Positions 10,388 through 19,021 of a stretch of DNA of 64,000 nt are shown here, one piece after another (the stretch's first letter is position 1; each line of letters begins with the position of its first letter). A program made the position numbers and the translations under genes. The DNA comes from an uncultured Saprospiraceae bacterium (GTDB lineage Bacteria; Bacteroidota; Bacteroidia; Chitinophagales; Saprospiraceae). Where the stretch lies: contig CALSOU010000012.1 of NCBI GenBank assembly GCA_943788055.1, positions 124,001 through 188,000 of the forward strand, in the 5' to 3' direction. Below the pieces are notes generated by a model, which worked only from the letters and a program-made list of their open reading frames with translations, did not search any database and had not been told where the DNA came from.

Positions 10388-11971
10388 CTAGTCTTTAGCT
10401 TGAATTAAGAATAAGGTTTGTGAACCACCTCTAACACATATTTTACCTACTACATCCGTATCTAGTGGTATTTCGTATTTCGCAGTGTCAAGAATCGTGA
10501 CTCCTGGATTTTGAATTTTTAAGGATCTGGGAGTGATCTTGTTCCGCTCCCTTGTGATATAAACTGAGCTTGTCAAATCGATATTTGAAAACCCGTAAAT
10601 ATTAATGGGAATATCTTGATATTCTTTGCCGAGAGCAATTGCTTGCTCCTTACAAACTAGTGGCTTAGATGTTTGATGTCTTTCAGGTATAACAAACCAA
10701 TTGAATAGAATTCGAAGCACGAGAATTGCACATACAAAAGTAATCAATCGAACATTCCGATATTTTGTGAAAAAGTAAAATATGACAGATAAAGCTATTA
10801 TTCCGCTAAACATCTTGATATAGCGATAAGGGATATCGATATGCATCGTTTGACGCAGGGCAATAAGACACGTAAGTATAATCCCTATCAGTAAGAATTG
10901 ATGTGTTCTGAAGTATATCTTATATAGATAGCTATTCTTTCTGTAGTGAATTTGATGAAGATAGAGGAAGATGCTAAAAACAAGTGGAATCAACATGAGG
11001 ATATATCTCGGATAGACTTCCACACTCACCCAATAAATGACGATGTTGGCAAGAAATGTCAGACTACAAAATACGAGAAATGGTTGATTGCTGATAAGCT
11101 TGGCCGATTTCGAACTCAGCAAGTAAATAGCCATGATTGACCATGGAAGAAAATGGTAAATATTTTCAAACGGATAGGTAATCAAGTGTTGAAAAAACTG
11201 CAAGTAATCATATTGTTCATGCAACGCCGTGCGCCTAGTTGATTGATCAAGCAAACCTGCAACGGTAGTCCAACCATCAGCTTGGTTGAAGTAAGCCAGA
11301 TAGTACGAACCTACAATTGCAACGAAAATCCCGATTCCGACAAAGTGCGGAAGCGAGAATAGCTTTTTCCAAGATCTACGATAAATAAAGTAAGTCAGTA
11401 AAGTGATTCCCTGAAAAGCTAAGGTTGGAAATCCTTTTAGGAGGAATCCTAAAGAACAAAGTATATAGGAGAAAATAAATAGTCGCCAAAAACGCTCCTT
11501 TTTGAACTCATGATAAATCAACATGAAGCTCGTATAAGTGATCATGGAATATAGAATGTCTATATAGGCCAACATGCTATCCCAAAACAGAATTCGACCA
11601 CAAGTGACAAATAGTAAGGCACTTAAGACACTGTATTCTTTTGAGAGTTGTTTCTTGGAGTAGTGAAATATTATAAATCCGAATGCACCTAGAAAAAGAA
11701 TATTTGGTATTCTCGCCGCAAACTCAGAAACACCACCAAACAATCGAAATGATTGAATCAGTATCCAATTAAATAATGGAGGCTTGGCCCGATAAAGTTC
11801 TCCGTTTAGAGTTGGAACAATGTAGTTTCCTGACAGCTCCATTTCCATAGCAACAAGAGTTCTAATTGCCTCGTCATCATTGAGTGTGATCAAATTCAAA
11901 TTGATCAAAAAAGCAGGAAGTAAAAGCAGACCTGCTATCCAATACCAGATTCTTGGATTATTGAATTTCAT
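10388..11971 (-). CDS. Glycosyltransferase family 39 / ArnT-like membrane protein
   Basis: 527 residues with a dozen or so hydrophobic segments. Near the N-terminus, after the first membrane helix, is the acidic loop NDDEA (D32-E34), followed by a periplasmic-loop motif with AKPPLFNW. These are hallmarks of the PMT_2/ArnT group, which transfers sugars from polyprenyl phosphate to lipids or proteins on the outer face of the inner membrane. The soluble C-terminal tail is typical in length. The start overlaps the end of the upstream M16 peptidase gene by 14 bases, so they form one operon. Acceptor and donor cannot be told from sequence. Confidence 0.8.
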   Translation of the reverse strand: MKFNNPRIWYWIAGLLLLPAFLINLNLITLNDDEAIRTLVAMEMELSGNYIVPTLNGELYRAKPPLFNWILIQSFRLFGGVSEFAARIPNILFLGAFGFIIFHYSKKQLSKEYSVLSALLFVTCGRILFWDSMLAYIDILYSMITYTSFMLIYHEFKKERFWRLFIFSYILCSLGFLLKGFPTLAFQGITLLTYFIYRRSWKKLFSLPHFVGIGIFVAIVGSYYLAYFNQADGWTTVAGLLDQSTRRTALHEQYDYLQFFQHLITYPFENIYHFLPWSIMAIYLLSSKSAKLISNQPFLVFCSLTFLANIVIYWVSVEVYPRYILMLIPLVFSIFLYLHQIHYRKNSYLYKIYFRTHQFLLIGIILTCLIALRQTMHIDIPYRYIKMFSGIIALSVIFYFFTKYRNVRLITFVCAILVLRILFNWFVIPERHQTSKPLVCKEQAIALGKEYQDIPINIYGFSNIDLTSSVYITRERNKITPRSLKIQNPGVTILDTAKYEIPLDTDVVGKICVRGGSQTLFLIQAKD

Positions 11972-13214
11972 CCATCACAGGTTCATATACCAGTACAGAA
12001 CAATTGGCTTCAGTTAGTAATTTGGCTGTAATTTCACGAATTTCTGCCGGTGTTATAGATTGATAAACTTCCATCTGCGTGTTAATCATTTTGGGGTCAC
12101 CCAAATAGGTATAATAAGCAAGATTCAAAGCTTTATTTAAAACACTAATTTCACCGTAGACATGCGCACTTTCAAGCTTGTTTATCAATTTAGTCAATTC
12201 CTTTTCATCGATTTCAGTTTCTTTAAGTCGATTTAGCTCAGTCCAAATAGACTCTTTTGCAAGGTTTAGATCAGCATCTTGATGTAATTTTGCTTCTATT
12301 AGCAATAAACCTGGGTCAAGTGTTCCACTGATGTACGCGTCAATCGTCGAGAAGAGTTTTGTTTTTTTGTACAATTGTTGATAAAATCGAGAAGAACGAC
12401 CGTTGCTAAGTATGTCTGTAATTAAATCAGCAACGTAATACTCTCTATCCATTCTGTCCGCCATGTGAAAACCAAGATAAATAGCTTTTGCTGGTACCTT
12501 GGCGTGCAATCGCTTTACGGCAACTTCAATCTGCGGTGGTTCGGTTTGAATTAGCTCATTCTCGATCGAGCTTGGCGTATTTTCAATCCATCCGAAATAT
12601 TTTTCAACAAGCCGATGCGCTTCATCTGGACGTATATTTCCGGCAATAGTGATAATGGCATTTTCTGGATTATAGAAACGATTGTAAAACCCTTTTACCT
12701 GTTTTAGATCAGCCTTCTCAATATGAGAAAAGTCTTTACCAATCGTGGGCCATCTATATGAGTGCACTTTGTAAGCAAGATCGCTCATGTGGTGCCACAT
12801 ATCACCATACGGTTGGTTTAAGCAAACTTCCTTGAACTCTTCTACGACAACCTTCTTCTGGATATCTAAGCTTTCCTGATTAATATCAAGGTAAGCCATG
12901 CGATCTGATTCAAGCCAGAACACTGTTTCTATATTTTCACGAGGGACAACATTGTAGAAATTGGTCATATCTGAATTGGTGAAAGCATTATTTTCGCCAC
13001 CCGCCATTTGAATCGGTATGTCAAAGTCTTTGACATGCTTGCTACCACTAAACATCAAATGCTCAAAAAGATGCGCAAACCCGGTATTATCTTCGTGCTC
13101 ATGCTTTGACCCAACTTTGTAAAGAACGTTCATTGCAACTAGAGGAGTAGACTCATCTTGATGCACGATCAATTGAAGGCCATTAGGCAAATCGAATGTC
13201 GAAAATTCTATCAT
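11958..13214 (-). CDS. M16 family zinc peptidase (pitrilysin/processing-peptidase type)
   Basis: 418 residues. The inverted zinc motif HLFEH (H48, E51, H52) sits in the usual N-terminal place, and the distal Glu ligand is in VVVEEF (E125/126). The N-terminal peptidase M16 domain is followed by the inactive M16_C domain (about 170-350), the standard single-chain half-clamp of bacterial M16B enzymes. No signal peptide, so probably cytoplasmic; many relatives pair with an inactive M16 partner, which is absent here. First gene of an operon with the glycosyltransferase. A TACCTTTG element just upstream implies a very short leader. Confidence 0.92.
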   Translation of the reverse strand: MIEFSTFDLPNGLQLIVHQDESTPLVAMNVLYKVGSKHEHEDNTGFAHLFEHLMFSGSKHVKDFDIPIQMAGGENNAFTNSDMTNFYNVVPRENIETVFWLESDRMAYLDINQESLDIQKKVVVEEFKEVCLNQPYGDMWHHMSDLAYKVHSYRWPTIGKDFSHIEKADLKQVKGFYNRFYNPENAIITIAGNIRPDEAHRLVEKYFGWIENTPSSIENELIQTEPPQIEVAVKRLHAKVPAKAIYLGFHMADRMDREYYVADLITDILSNGRSSRFYQQLYKKTKLFSTIDAYISGTLDPGLLLIEAKLHQDADLNLAKESIWTELNRLKETEIDEKELTKLINKLESAHVYGEISVLNKALNLAYYTYLGDPKMINTQMEVYQSITPAEIREITAKLLTEANCSVLVYEPVMDEIQ

Positions 13215-13218
13215 TCCG

Positions 13219-13226
13219 CAAAGGTA
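13219..13226 (-). promoter_or_regulatory. -7 promoter element (TACCTTTG) of the M16 peptidase operon
   Basis: Exact match to the Bacteroidota TAnnTTTG -7 consensus on the minus strand, 4 bases before the ATG. Transcription would begin at or within a few bases of the start codon. No clear -33 TTTG is seen. Confidence 0.45.
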
Positions 13227-13420
13227 AGTAGTAGACCTTAAAGTCTCACTATGTTATTTGTCGTCAGATGAAGATATCAAGCGTTTCAGAGTCGGATCGA
13301 TTAGCTATCTTGATACCAAATTGCTGCATTTGGACAAAGAATCAACCAAATCCCATATTTTTCATATATAAGTATTACTTATTATAAAAATCAGAATATC
13401 TTCGTGCATTAATTTTCACT

Positions 13421-15559
13421 ATGCGTCAATTTGAAAGAATTCTTGTCACTTCAGCGCTTCCATACGCTAATGGTCCGTTACACATAGGTCATCTTTCAGG
13501 TGCTTATTTGTCAGCTGATATCTATGTTAGATTTTTACGATTGATGGACAAAGATGTTTTGTTTGTCTGCGGGTCTGATGAAAATGGAGCTGCGATCACT
13601 ATTCGAGCTAAGAAAGATCGGGTAGAGCCACAAGAAATCGTTGATAAGTATCACAGTCTTTTTGAGGACACCTTTCGTAAAGTAGGTCTATCATTTGACG
13701 TTTATCATAGAACATCTTCTGATTTACACCATGCAACAGCACAGGAGTTTTTTAAGGACTTATATGACAAAGGTGCATTTAGAGAAAGAGAGTCTGAGCA
13801 ATATTATGATGTATCAGCTGACCAGTTCTTAGCTGATAGATATATTGTTGGAACTTGTCCAAAGTGTGGACATGAAGAAGCCTATGGTGACCAGTGCGAA
13901 AACTGTGGTTCGAGTTTAAGTCCTACTGAACTAATTGATCCAAAGTCGACATTATCTGGAAATATACCAGAGCTGAGAAAAACAAAGCATTGGTATCTAC
14001 CTCTCAATGAACATGAGGAGTGGCTCAAAGAATGGATTGAAAATGGGAGGATAGAAGGTGAAGAATTACATGACCCGCGTGAATGGAAAAACCATGTTGT
14101 TGGGCAGTGTAAATCATGGTTAGATAATGGTTTGAACGAGCGATCAATGACACGAGACCTGTCGTGGGGTGTCGATGTGCCACAGGATATAGAAGGAAGT
14201 GAGGGTAAGAAATTGTACGTCTGGATGGATGCTCCTATTGGTTATATTTCAGCGACCAAAAAATGGGCTACCGATAAGGAAGAATCTTGGGAGCAATATT
14301 GGAAGTCCGATGATACGAAGCTTGTTCATTTTATCGGTAAAGATAATATCGTTTTTCACTGTATTATTTTTCCAGCCATATTGAAGACGCATGGTGCTTA
14401 TATCTTACCTGAAAATGTACCTGCAAACCAATTTATGAATTTGGAGGGAAGAAAGATATCGACTTCTAAAAATTGGGCAGTTTGGGTTCATGAATATCTT
14501 CAAGATTTTCCTGGAATGGAAGATGAACTTCGCTACTACATGATTAAATGCATGCCTGAAAGTAAGGATAGTGAGTTTACTTGGAAGGGTTTTCAGGATG
14601 CTAATAATAATGAGTTAGTTAATAATCTGGCCAATTTCATTAATCGAGTGGTGGTTCTGACCAATAAGTACTACGAAGGTGTTGTACCTGAATTTGATGA
14701 GTCGATTGATTTTGAGACGCCTGATGAAGAGGGATTTCCGGGTTTTCATGATTCAGAATTGATGGCTTTGCACGATTTAGTTCAAGAATTGTCACAGCAT
14801 ATTCGATCTTATAATTTCCGTGATGGCTTGAAAACACTGATGGATATCTCAACTAGAGGTAATCAAATTTTGCAGTTCAATGAGCCGTGGAAAGCGATTA
14901 AGGAAGACGAAGAGCTTGTCAAAGTTGTTATGAATCTTTCTCTCCAGATTGTTGCAGCTATTCGAGTAGTCTGCAGACCATTTCTACCTTTTACATCAGG
15001 TAAGATTAGTAATCTTCTAGGTTTACCAGCTTTGGAAGATAAAGACGAATTATTGACTATGCTTGATAATCTAGCGGAAGGATTTCCGGTCATAGAAGCG
15101 GGTCACAAAATTGGAAAGTCTGCCCATATTTTTAGTCGAATTGATGATAAAGTTATCGAGAAACAGATTGAAAAGCTCCATGAAATAGCCTTTGTTGATA
15201 AATCACCCAAAAAGGAAAATAAGAAGGAAACTGATTTTATCGGATTTGATGATTTTCAAAAATTAAAGATTCAGACCGCTACAATAACTTCTGCTGAGGC
15301 AGTACCTAAAGCAGACAAACTACTCAAATTGGAGGTAGACTTGGGCGATCATAAAAGAACTGTAGTAAGTGGAATTGCTGAGCACTATGTTCCTGCCGAT
15401 GTTGTAGGTAAGCAAGTCAGTATGGTTACGAATCTTGAGCCTCGTAAGATAAGAGGTGTACTGTCGCAAGGTATGATCCTGATGGCAGAAGACAAATTGG
15501 GAAAACTCTGTTTTGTGAGTCCTGAAAAAACTTGGGACAATGGTGCCACAATTCGCTAA
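13421..15559 (+). CDS. metG: Methionyl-tRNA synthetase
   Basis: 712 residues. Class I synthetase: HIGH at residues 21-24, KMSKS-type signature as KISTS (345-349), and a zinc knuckle with C146, C149, C159 and C162. The anticodon-binding helical domain spans about 400-560. Residues ~605-712 form the C-terminal tRNA-binding domain (EMAP/Trbp111-like, FQKLKIQTATITSAE, then KADKLLKLEVD) that dimerises the enzyme. It charges initiator and elongator tRNA-Met in the cytoplasm. The following gene lnt starts 20 bases before this stop, implying translational coupling. Confidence 0.98.
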   Translation: MRQFERILVTSALPYANGPLHIGHLSGAYLSADIYVRFLRLMDKDVLFVCGSDENGAAITIRAKKDRVEPQEIVDKYHSLFEDTFRKVGLSFDVYHRTSSDLHHATAQEFFKDLYDKGAFRERESEQYYDVSADQFLADRYIVGTCPKCGHEEAYGDQCENCGSSLSPTELIDPKSTLSGNIPELRKTKHWYLPLNEHEEWLKEWIENGRIEGEELHDPREWKNHVVGQCKSWLDNGLNERSMTRDLSWGVDVPQDIEGSEGKKLYVWMDAPIGYISATKKWATDKEESWEQYWKSDDTKLVHFIGKDNIVFHCIIFPAILKTHGAYILPENVPANQFMNLEGRKISTSKNWAVWVHEYLQDFPGMEDELRYYMIKCMPESKDSEFTWKGFQDANNNELVNNLANFINRVVVLTNKYYEGVVPEFDESIDFETPDEEGFPGFHDSELMALHDLVQELSQHIRSYNFRDGLKTLMDISTRGNQILQFNEPWKAIKEDEELVKVVMNLSLQIVAAIRVVCRPFLPFTSGKISNLLGLPALEDKDELLTMLDNLAEGFPVIEAGHKIGKSAHIFSRIDDKVIEKQIEKLHEIAFVDKSPKKENKKETDFIGFDDFQKLKIQTATITSAEAVPKADKLLKLEVDLGDHKRTVVSGIAEHYVPADVVGKQVSMVTNLEPRKIRGVLSQGMILMAEDKLGKLCFVSPEKTWDNGATIR

Positions 15560-17366
15560 GAAACTTCACAAGCACCCTCGCTTCTATATTCTAGTTAATT
15601 TCTTGTTAGCTGTTATTGCTCTTTTTGGTGTTTTTTACACTGGAAATGCTATGTTGGATATGGATTTATGGGGATATTATCCTTTGTATTTCTTCCTTTC
15701 ATGTTGGCTATTAGGTCAGGTTATAGTGGGCTCGTTGGCCAAAAAAACGAGGTCAAGGAAGTATCTTTTACTTTCTAGTTTGTCAGGAGTGTTATTCCAT
15801 TTGTCATTTCCAGATCCGTCGATTACACCCTTGATATTTACGGCGTTTCTACCGCTACTCTATATTGCTGAAAAGGAGCTTAAAAAACAGGGAGGCGCTT
15901 GGAGAGTCTTCAGATACTCTTATTCTGGGTTTTTATTATGGAATATACTTACAACCTTCTGGGTTGCCAATACATCATTTGCACCAGCAACGGTAGCATT
16001 TAGCTTGAATAGTCTTTTTATGACGATACCGTTTGTGCTCTATTTTCATTTTCGGAAACGCTTTCCAATTGTGATAAGTTTAGTTGCATTTGCTGCGTTT
16101 TGGTTAAGCTTCGAGATGATTCACTTGCGTTGGGAAATCTCATGGCCGTGGCTCACCCTTGGAAATGCATTCTCTAGTAGAAGTCTTTGGATACAATGGT
16201 ATGAATTCACTGGACACTTGGGAGGAAGTGCATGGGTTTTGATTATGAATGCACTAATTTTTTTCGTGCTTATGGAGGTAAGGAAAGAAATGCAAATGAA
16301 AGTCAGCACACTTTTATTCCCTATGTTTGGATTGGTGATTCCTTTGTTTGCCTCTTTCTTCGTTTTCTTCGGATATCAAGAAAAAGGCGAGATAATTGAC
16401 GTTTCCATCATCCAACCTAATTTCGAACCACATTACGAAAAATTTGATATTCCGTCACAAGTACAATTAGATCGATTTCTGCGTCTAGCATCGGAATCAG
16501 TAGGAGATAGCACTGATTATCTAGTTTTTCCCGAAACTAGTTTTGGCGCCTTCCCAATCGATGATCTAGAATCATCTAGGACAATCGGAAAACTAAACAT
16601 GTTTCTAGATTCGTTTCCAGATTTGAGTCTTGTAACAGGTTTGGTAAGTTACAAAATTTACGACGAGAAGGAAGCAGGAGTGAACAATCTAAGAGAAATC
16701 AATAAGGAAGGAGAGAAAAAGTATATGGTTGTTCAGAATTCGGCTGTTCAACTTCAAGGTGGTGGAATGCCCTATGATGTTCATGTTAAAGGTAAATTGG
16801 TTCCTGGAGCAGAAATCTTTCCATATTCGAAATTGCTATTCTTCCTTGAGCCTATTGTCAAGAAGGCTGGCGGTTCGACAGCTGGACATCAACGAAGCAA
16901 AGATCCCTCAGTTTTCAAAAGTTCAAAAGCTAATATTGCTACTTCTATTTGCTACGAATCGATTTATGGTTACTGGATGAGAAAGTATATGCAAAAAGGG
17001 GCAGATCTTATTTTTGTAATTACTAATGATGGATGGTGGGATAACACACCAGGTCATCGTCAACATTTGGCCTACTCAATACTTCGAGCTATCGAACTTC
17101 GTAAGTCAATCGCTCGTTCTGCCAACACCGGAATTAGTTGTGTCATTGACCAGCATGGTCGAGTTTTTAACACGCTAGAATATGAAACTGAAGGATTTAT
17201 CAATTCGAAAATTCAAGCTAATCCCGAACTGACATTTTATGCTAGAAATGGAGACCTGCTCGGTAGGCTAGGATATCTCCTGAGCGCAATATTTTTAGCT
17301 TTCATGCTAAGGAAGAACTTCAAAAGAAAAAGTGGATGGAAAGATAAAGAAGCTAAGTCTACTTAA
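15540..17366 (+). CDS. lnt: Apolipoprotein N-acyltransferase
   Basis: 608 residues: an N-terminal block of membrane helices (to about residue 270), then a periplasmic carbon-nitrogen hydrolase domain, then one C-terminal helix. The catalytic triad is visible: Glu332 in VFPETSFG, Lys417 in VKGKLVPGAE, Cys471 in SICYES. It transfers an acyl chain from phospholipid to the N-terminal Cys of lipoproteins in the inner membrane. Longer than the ~510 residues of E. coli Lnt because of extra N-terminal residues and an insertion before the Lys. ATG at 15540 overlaps metG by 20 bases; a slightly later start cannot be excluded. Confidence 0.93.
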   Translation: MVPQFAKKLHKHPRFYILVNFLLAVIALFGVFYTGNAMLDMDLWGYYPLYFFLSCWLLGQVIVGSLAKKTRSRKYLLLSSLSGVLFHLSFPDPSITPLIFTAFLPLLYIAEKELKKQGGAWRVFRYSYSGFLLWNILTTFWVANTSFAPATVAFSLNSLFMTIPFVLYFHFRKRFPIVISLVAFAAFWLSFEMIHLRWEISWPWLTLGNAFSSRSLWIQWYEFTGHLGGSAWVLIMNALIFFVLMEVRKEMQMKVSTLLFPMFGLVIPLFASFFVFFGYQEKGEIIDVSIIQPNFEPHYEKFDIPSQVQLDRFLRLASESVGDSTDYLVFPETSFGAFPIDDLESSRTIGKLNMFLDSFPDLSLVTGLVSYKIYDEKEAGVNNLREINKEGEKKYMVVQNSAVQLQGGGMPYDVHVKGKLVPGAEIFPYSKLLFFLEPIVKKAGGSTAGHQRSKDPSVFKSSKANIATSICYESIYGYWMRKYMQKGADLIFVITNDGWWDNTPGHRQHLAYSILRAIELRKSIARSANTGISCVIDQHGRVFNTLEYETEGFINSKIQANPELTFYARNGDLLGRLGYLLSAIFLAFMLRKNFKRKSGWKDKEAKST

Positions 17367-17529
17367 GGCTTCAAAGTCTAGTCGTCTGTTGGGTGTTGTT
17401 GTAACCTCAGTTAGTGATATTTTATACTCTGTTTTTAGTCTTTATTTCTTCTTTCGTCATTTTTATCATAAATAAGTCAAAAGGCGCTAGAATATAGCCA
17501 TTAATCATATGTTTTCTGTTTGTATTTAA

Positions 17530-17537
17530 TACCTTTG
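17530..17537 (+). promoter_or_regulatory. -7 promoter element (TACCTTTG) upstream of metK
   Basis: TAnnTTTG match 58 bases before the metK ATG, giving a leader of roughly 50 bases. I saw no convincing SAM-riboswitch fold in the 229-base gap. Confidence 0.4.
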
Positions 17538-17595
17538 ACCTGTTTTAATTTATTTGTGAAAGAGGGGTTTTTAAGCCTTAGAAAATAAACAGAAT

Positions 17596-18849
17596 ATGTC
17601 TTATTTATTTACTTCAGAATCTGTCTCAGAAGGACATCCAGATAAAATAGCGGATCAGATTTCTGATGCTTTGGTTGATCACTTTTTAGCTTTTGACCCA
17701 ACTTCAAAAATCGCATGCGAAACGCTAGTTACTACGGGTCAAGTTGTGCTTGCTGGAGAGGTTAAAACTAAAACATATCTCGACGTTCAGAAGATCGCGC
17801 GTGACGTTATTTCTAAGATTGGATATACTAAGTCAGAATATATGTTTGACGCAAATTCTTGCGGTGTACTTTCTGCAATTCACGAACAATCTCCAGATAT
17901 CAATCAAGGAGTTGAACGTGCTAATCTCGAAGATCAGGGAGCAGGAGATCAAGGTATGATGTTTGGTTATGCAACAAATGAAACAGCAAATTATATGCCT
18001 TTGGCATTGGATTTGTCTCATAAGATTCTTCAAGAACTTGCTGAGGTTCGCAGAGGTGGGCAGCAAATGGCATATCTAAGACCGGATTCAAAGGCTCAAG
18101 TTACCATCGAATATAATGATGACGGAAAGCCTTCTCGTATAGATACAATCGTAGTGTCAACTCAACACGATGATTTTGACGAAGATGAAAAAATGCTCGC
18201 TAAGATTAAGCAAGATGTCATCGAGATTGTAGTACCAACAGTAAAGGCTAAAATGCCAGCTAGTATTCAGGCACTATTCAACGATGAGATCACATATCAT
18301 GTAAATCCTACAGGAAAATTCGTAATAGGAGGACCGCACGGTGATGCTGGTTTGACAGGACGAAAAATTATTGTTGATACTTATGGTGGTAAGGGTGCAC
18401 ATGGTGGTGGAGCATTTTCAGGTAAAGATCCTTCAAAAGTAGATCGATCAGCTGCATATGCAACGCGGCATATAGCCAAAAACTTAGTCGCTGCTGGAGT
18501 TTGTGACGAGGTATTAGTACAGGTTTCATACGCTATCGGTGTAGCAGAACCTACCAATATTTACGTACAGACTTATAACACATCAAAAGTTGATATGACG
18601 GATGCCCAGATTGCCGATAAAGTCAAAGAGCTATTTGATTTGCGACCGTATCATATTGAACAGTCTTTAAACTTAAGAACTCCTATTTATTCCGACGCAG
18701 CTGCATATGGGCACATGGGTAGGGATTCTGAGAAGAAAACGGTGACATTCACCGATGGAGCAGGTAATGAAAAGTCTATCGAAGTTGAAACTTTTCCATG
18801 GGAAAAGCTCAACAGACAAGACGATATTAAAAGAGCTTTCGGAATATAA
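17596..18849 (+). CDS. metK: S-adenosylmethionine synthetase
   Basis: 417 residues. Makes S-adenosylmethionine from ATP and methionine. Signature motifs: GHPDK (13-17), [12 protein letters not shown] for the ATP site, and the glycine-rich [16 protein letters not shown] loop. Three-domain length and C-terminus are typical of the cytoplasmic tetrameric enzyme. Separated from lnt by 229 bases and preceded by its own -7 element, so likely its own transcript. Confidence 0.98.
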   Translation: MSYLFTSESVSEGHPDKIADQISDALVDHFLAFDPTSKIACETLVTTGQVVLAGEVKTKTYLDVQKIARDVISKIGYTKSEYMFDANSCGVLSAIHEQSPDINQGVERANLEDQGAGDQGMMFGYATNETANYMPLALDLSHKILQELAEVRRGGQQMAYLRPDSKAQVTIEYNDDGKPSRIDTIVVSTQHDDFDEDEKMLAKIKQDVIEIVVPTVKAKMPASIQALFNDEITYHVNPTGKFVIGGPHGDAGLTGRKIIVDTYGGKGAHGGGAFSGKDPSKVDRSAAYATRHIAKNLVAAGVCDEVLVQVSYAIGVAEPTNIYVQTYNTSKVDMTDAQIADKVKELFDLRPYHIEQSLNLRTPIYSDAAAYGHMGRDSEKKTVTFTDGAGNEKSIEVETFPWEKLNRQDDIKRAFGI

Positions 18850-19021
18850 CTATACTGCATCTATCGGATGTATTTCTACTATCTGTTCGATTAGGAAAAC
18901 TACACAATCATAAAAGAGAAGATAGTTAACTTTTTTATAGTTTTTTGGTTTTATTTTTTTTGAATGTTCGTTTCATTCTTTTGGATGGACGAATTTACCT
19001 TAACTTAATCATTATCAACGT

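Noticed and set aside
17367-17595. SAM riboswitch upstream of metK
   Set aside because: I looked for a conserved multi-stem or pseudoknot fold before metK and found only a promoter element.
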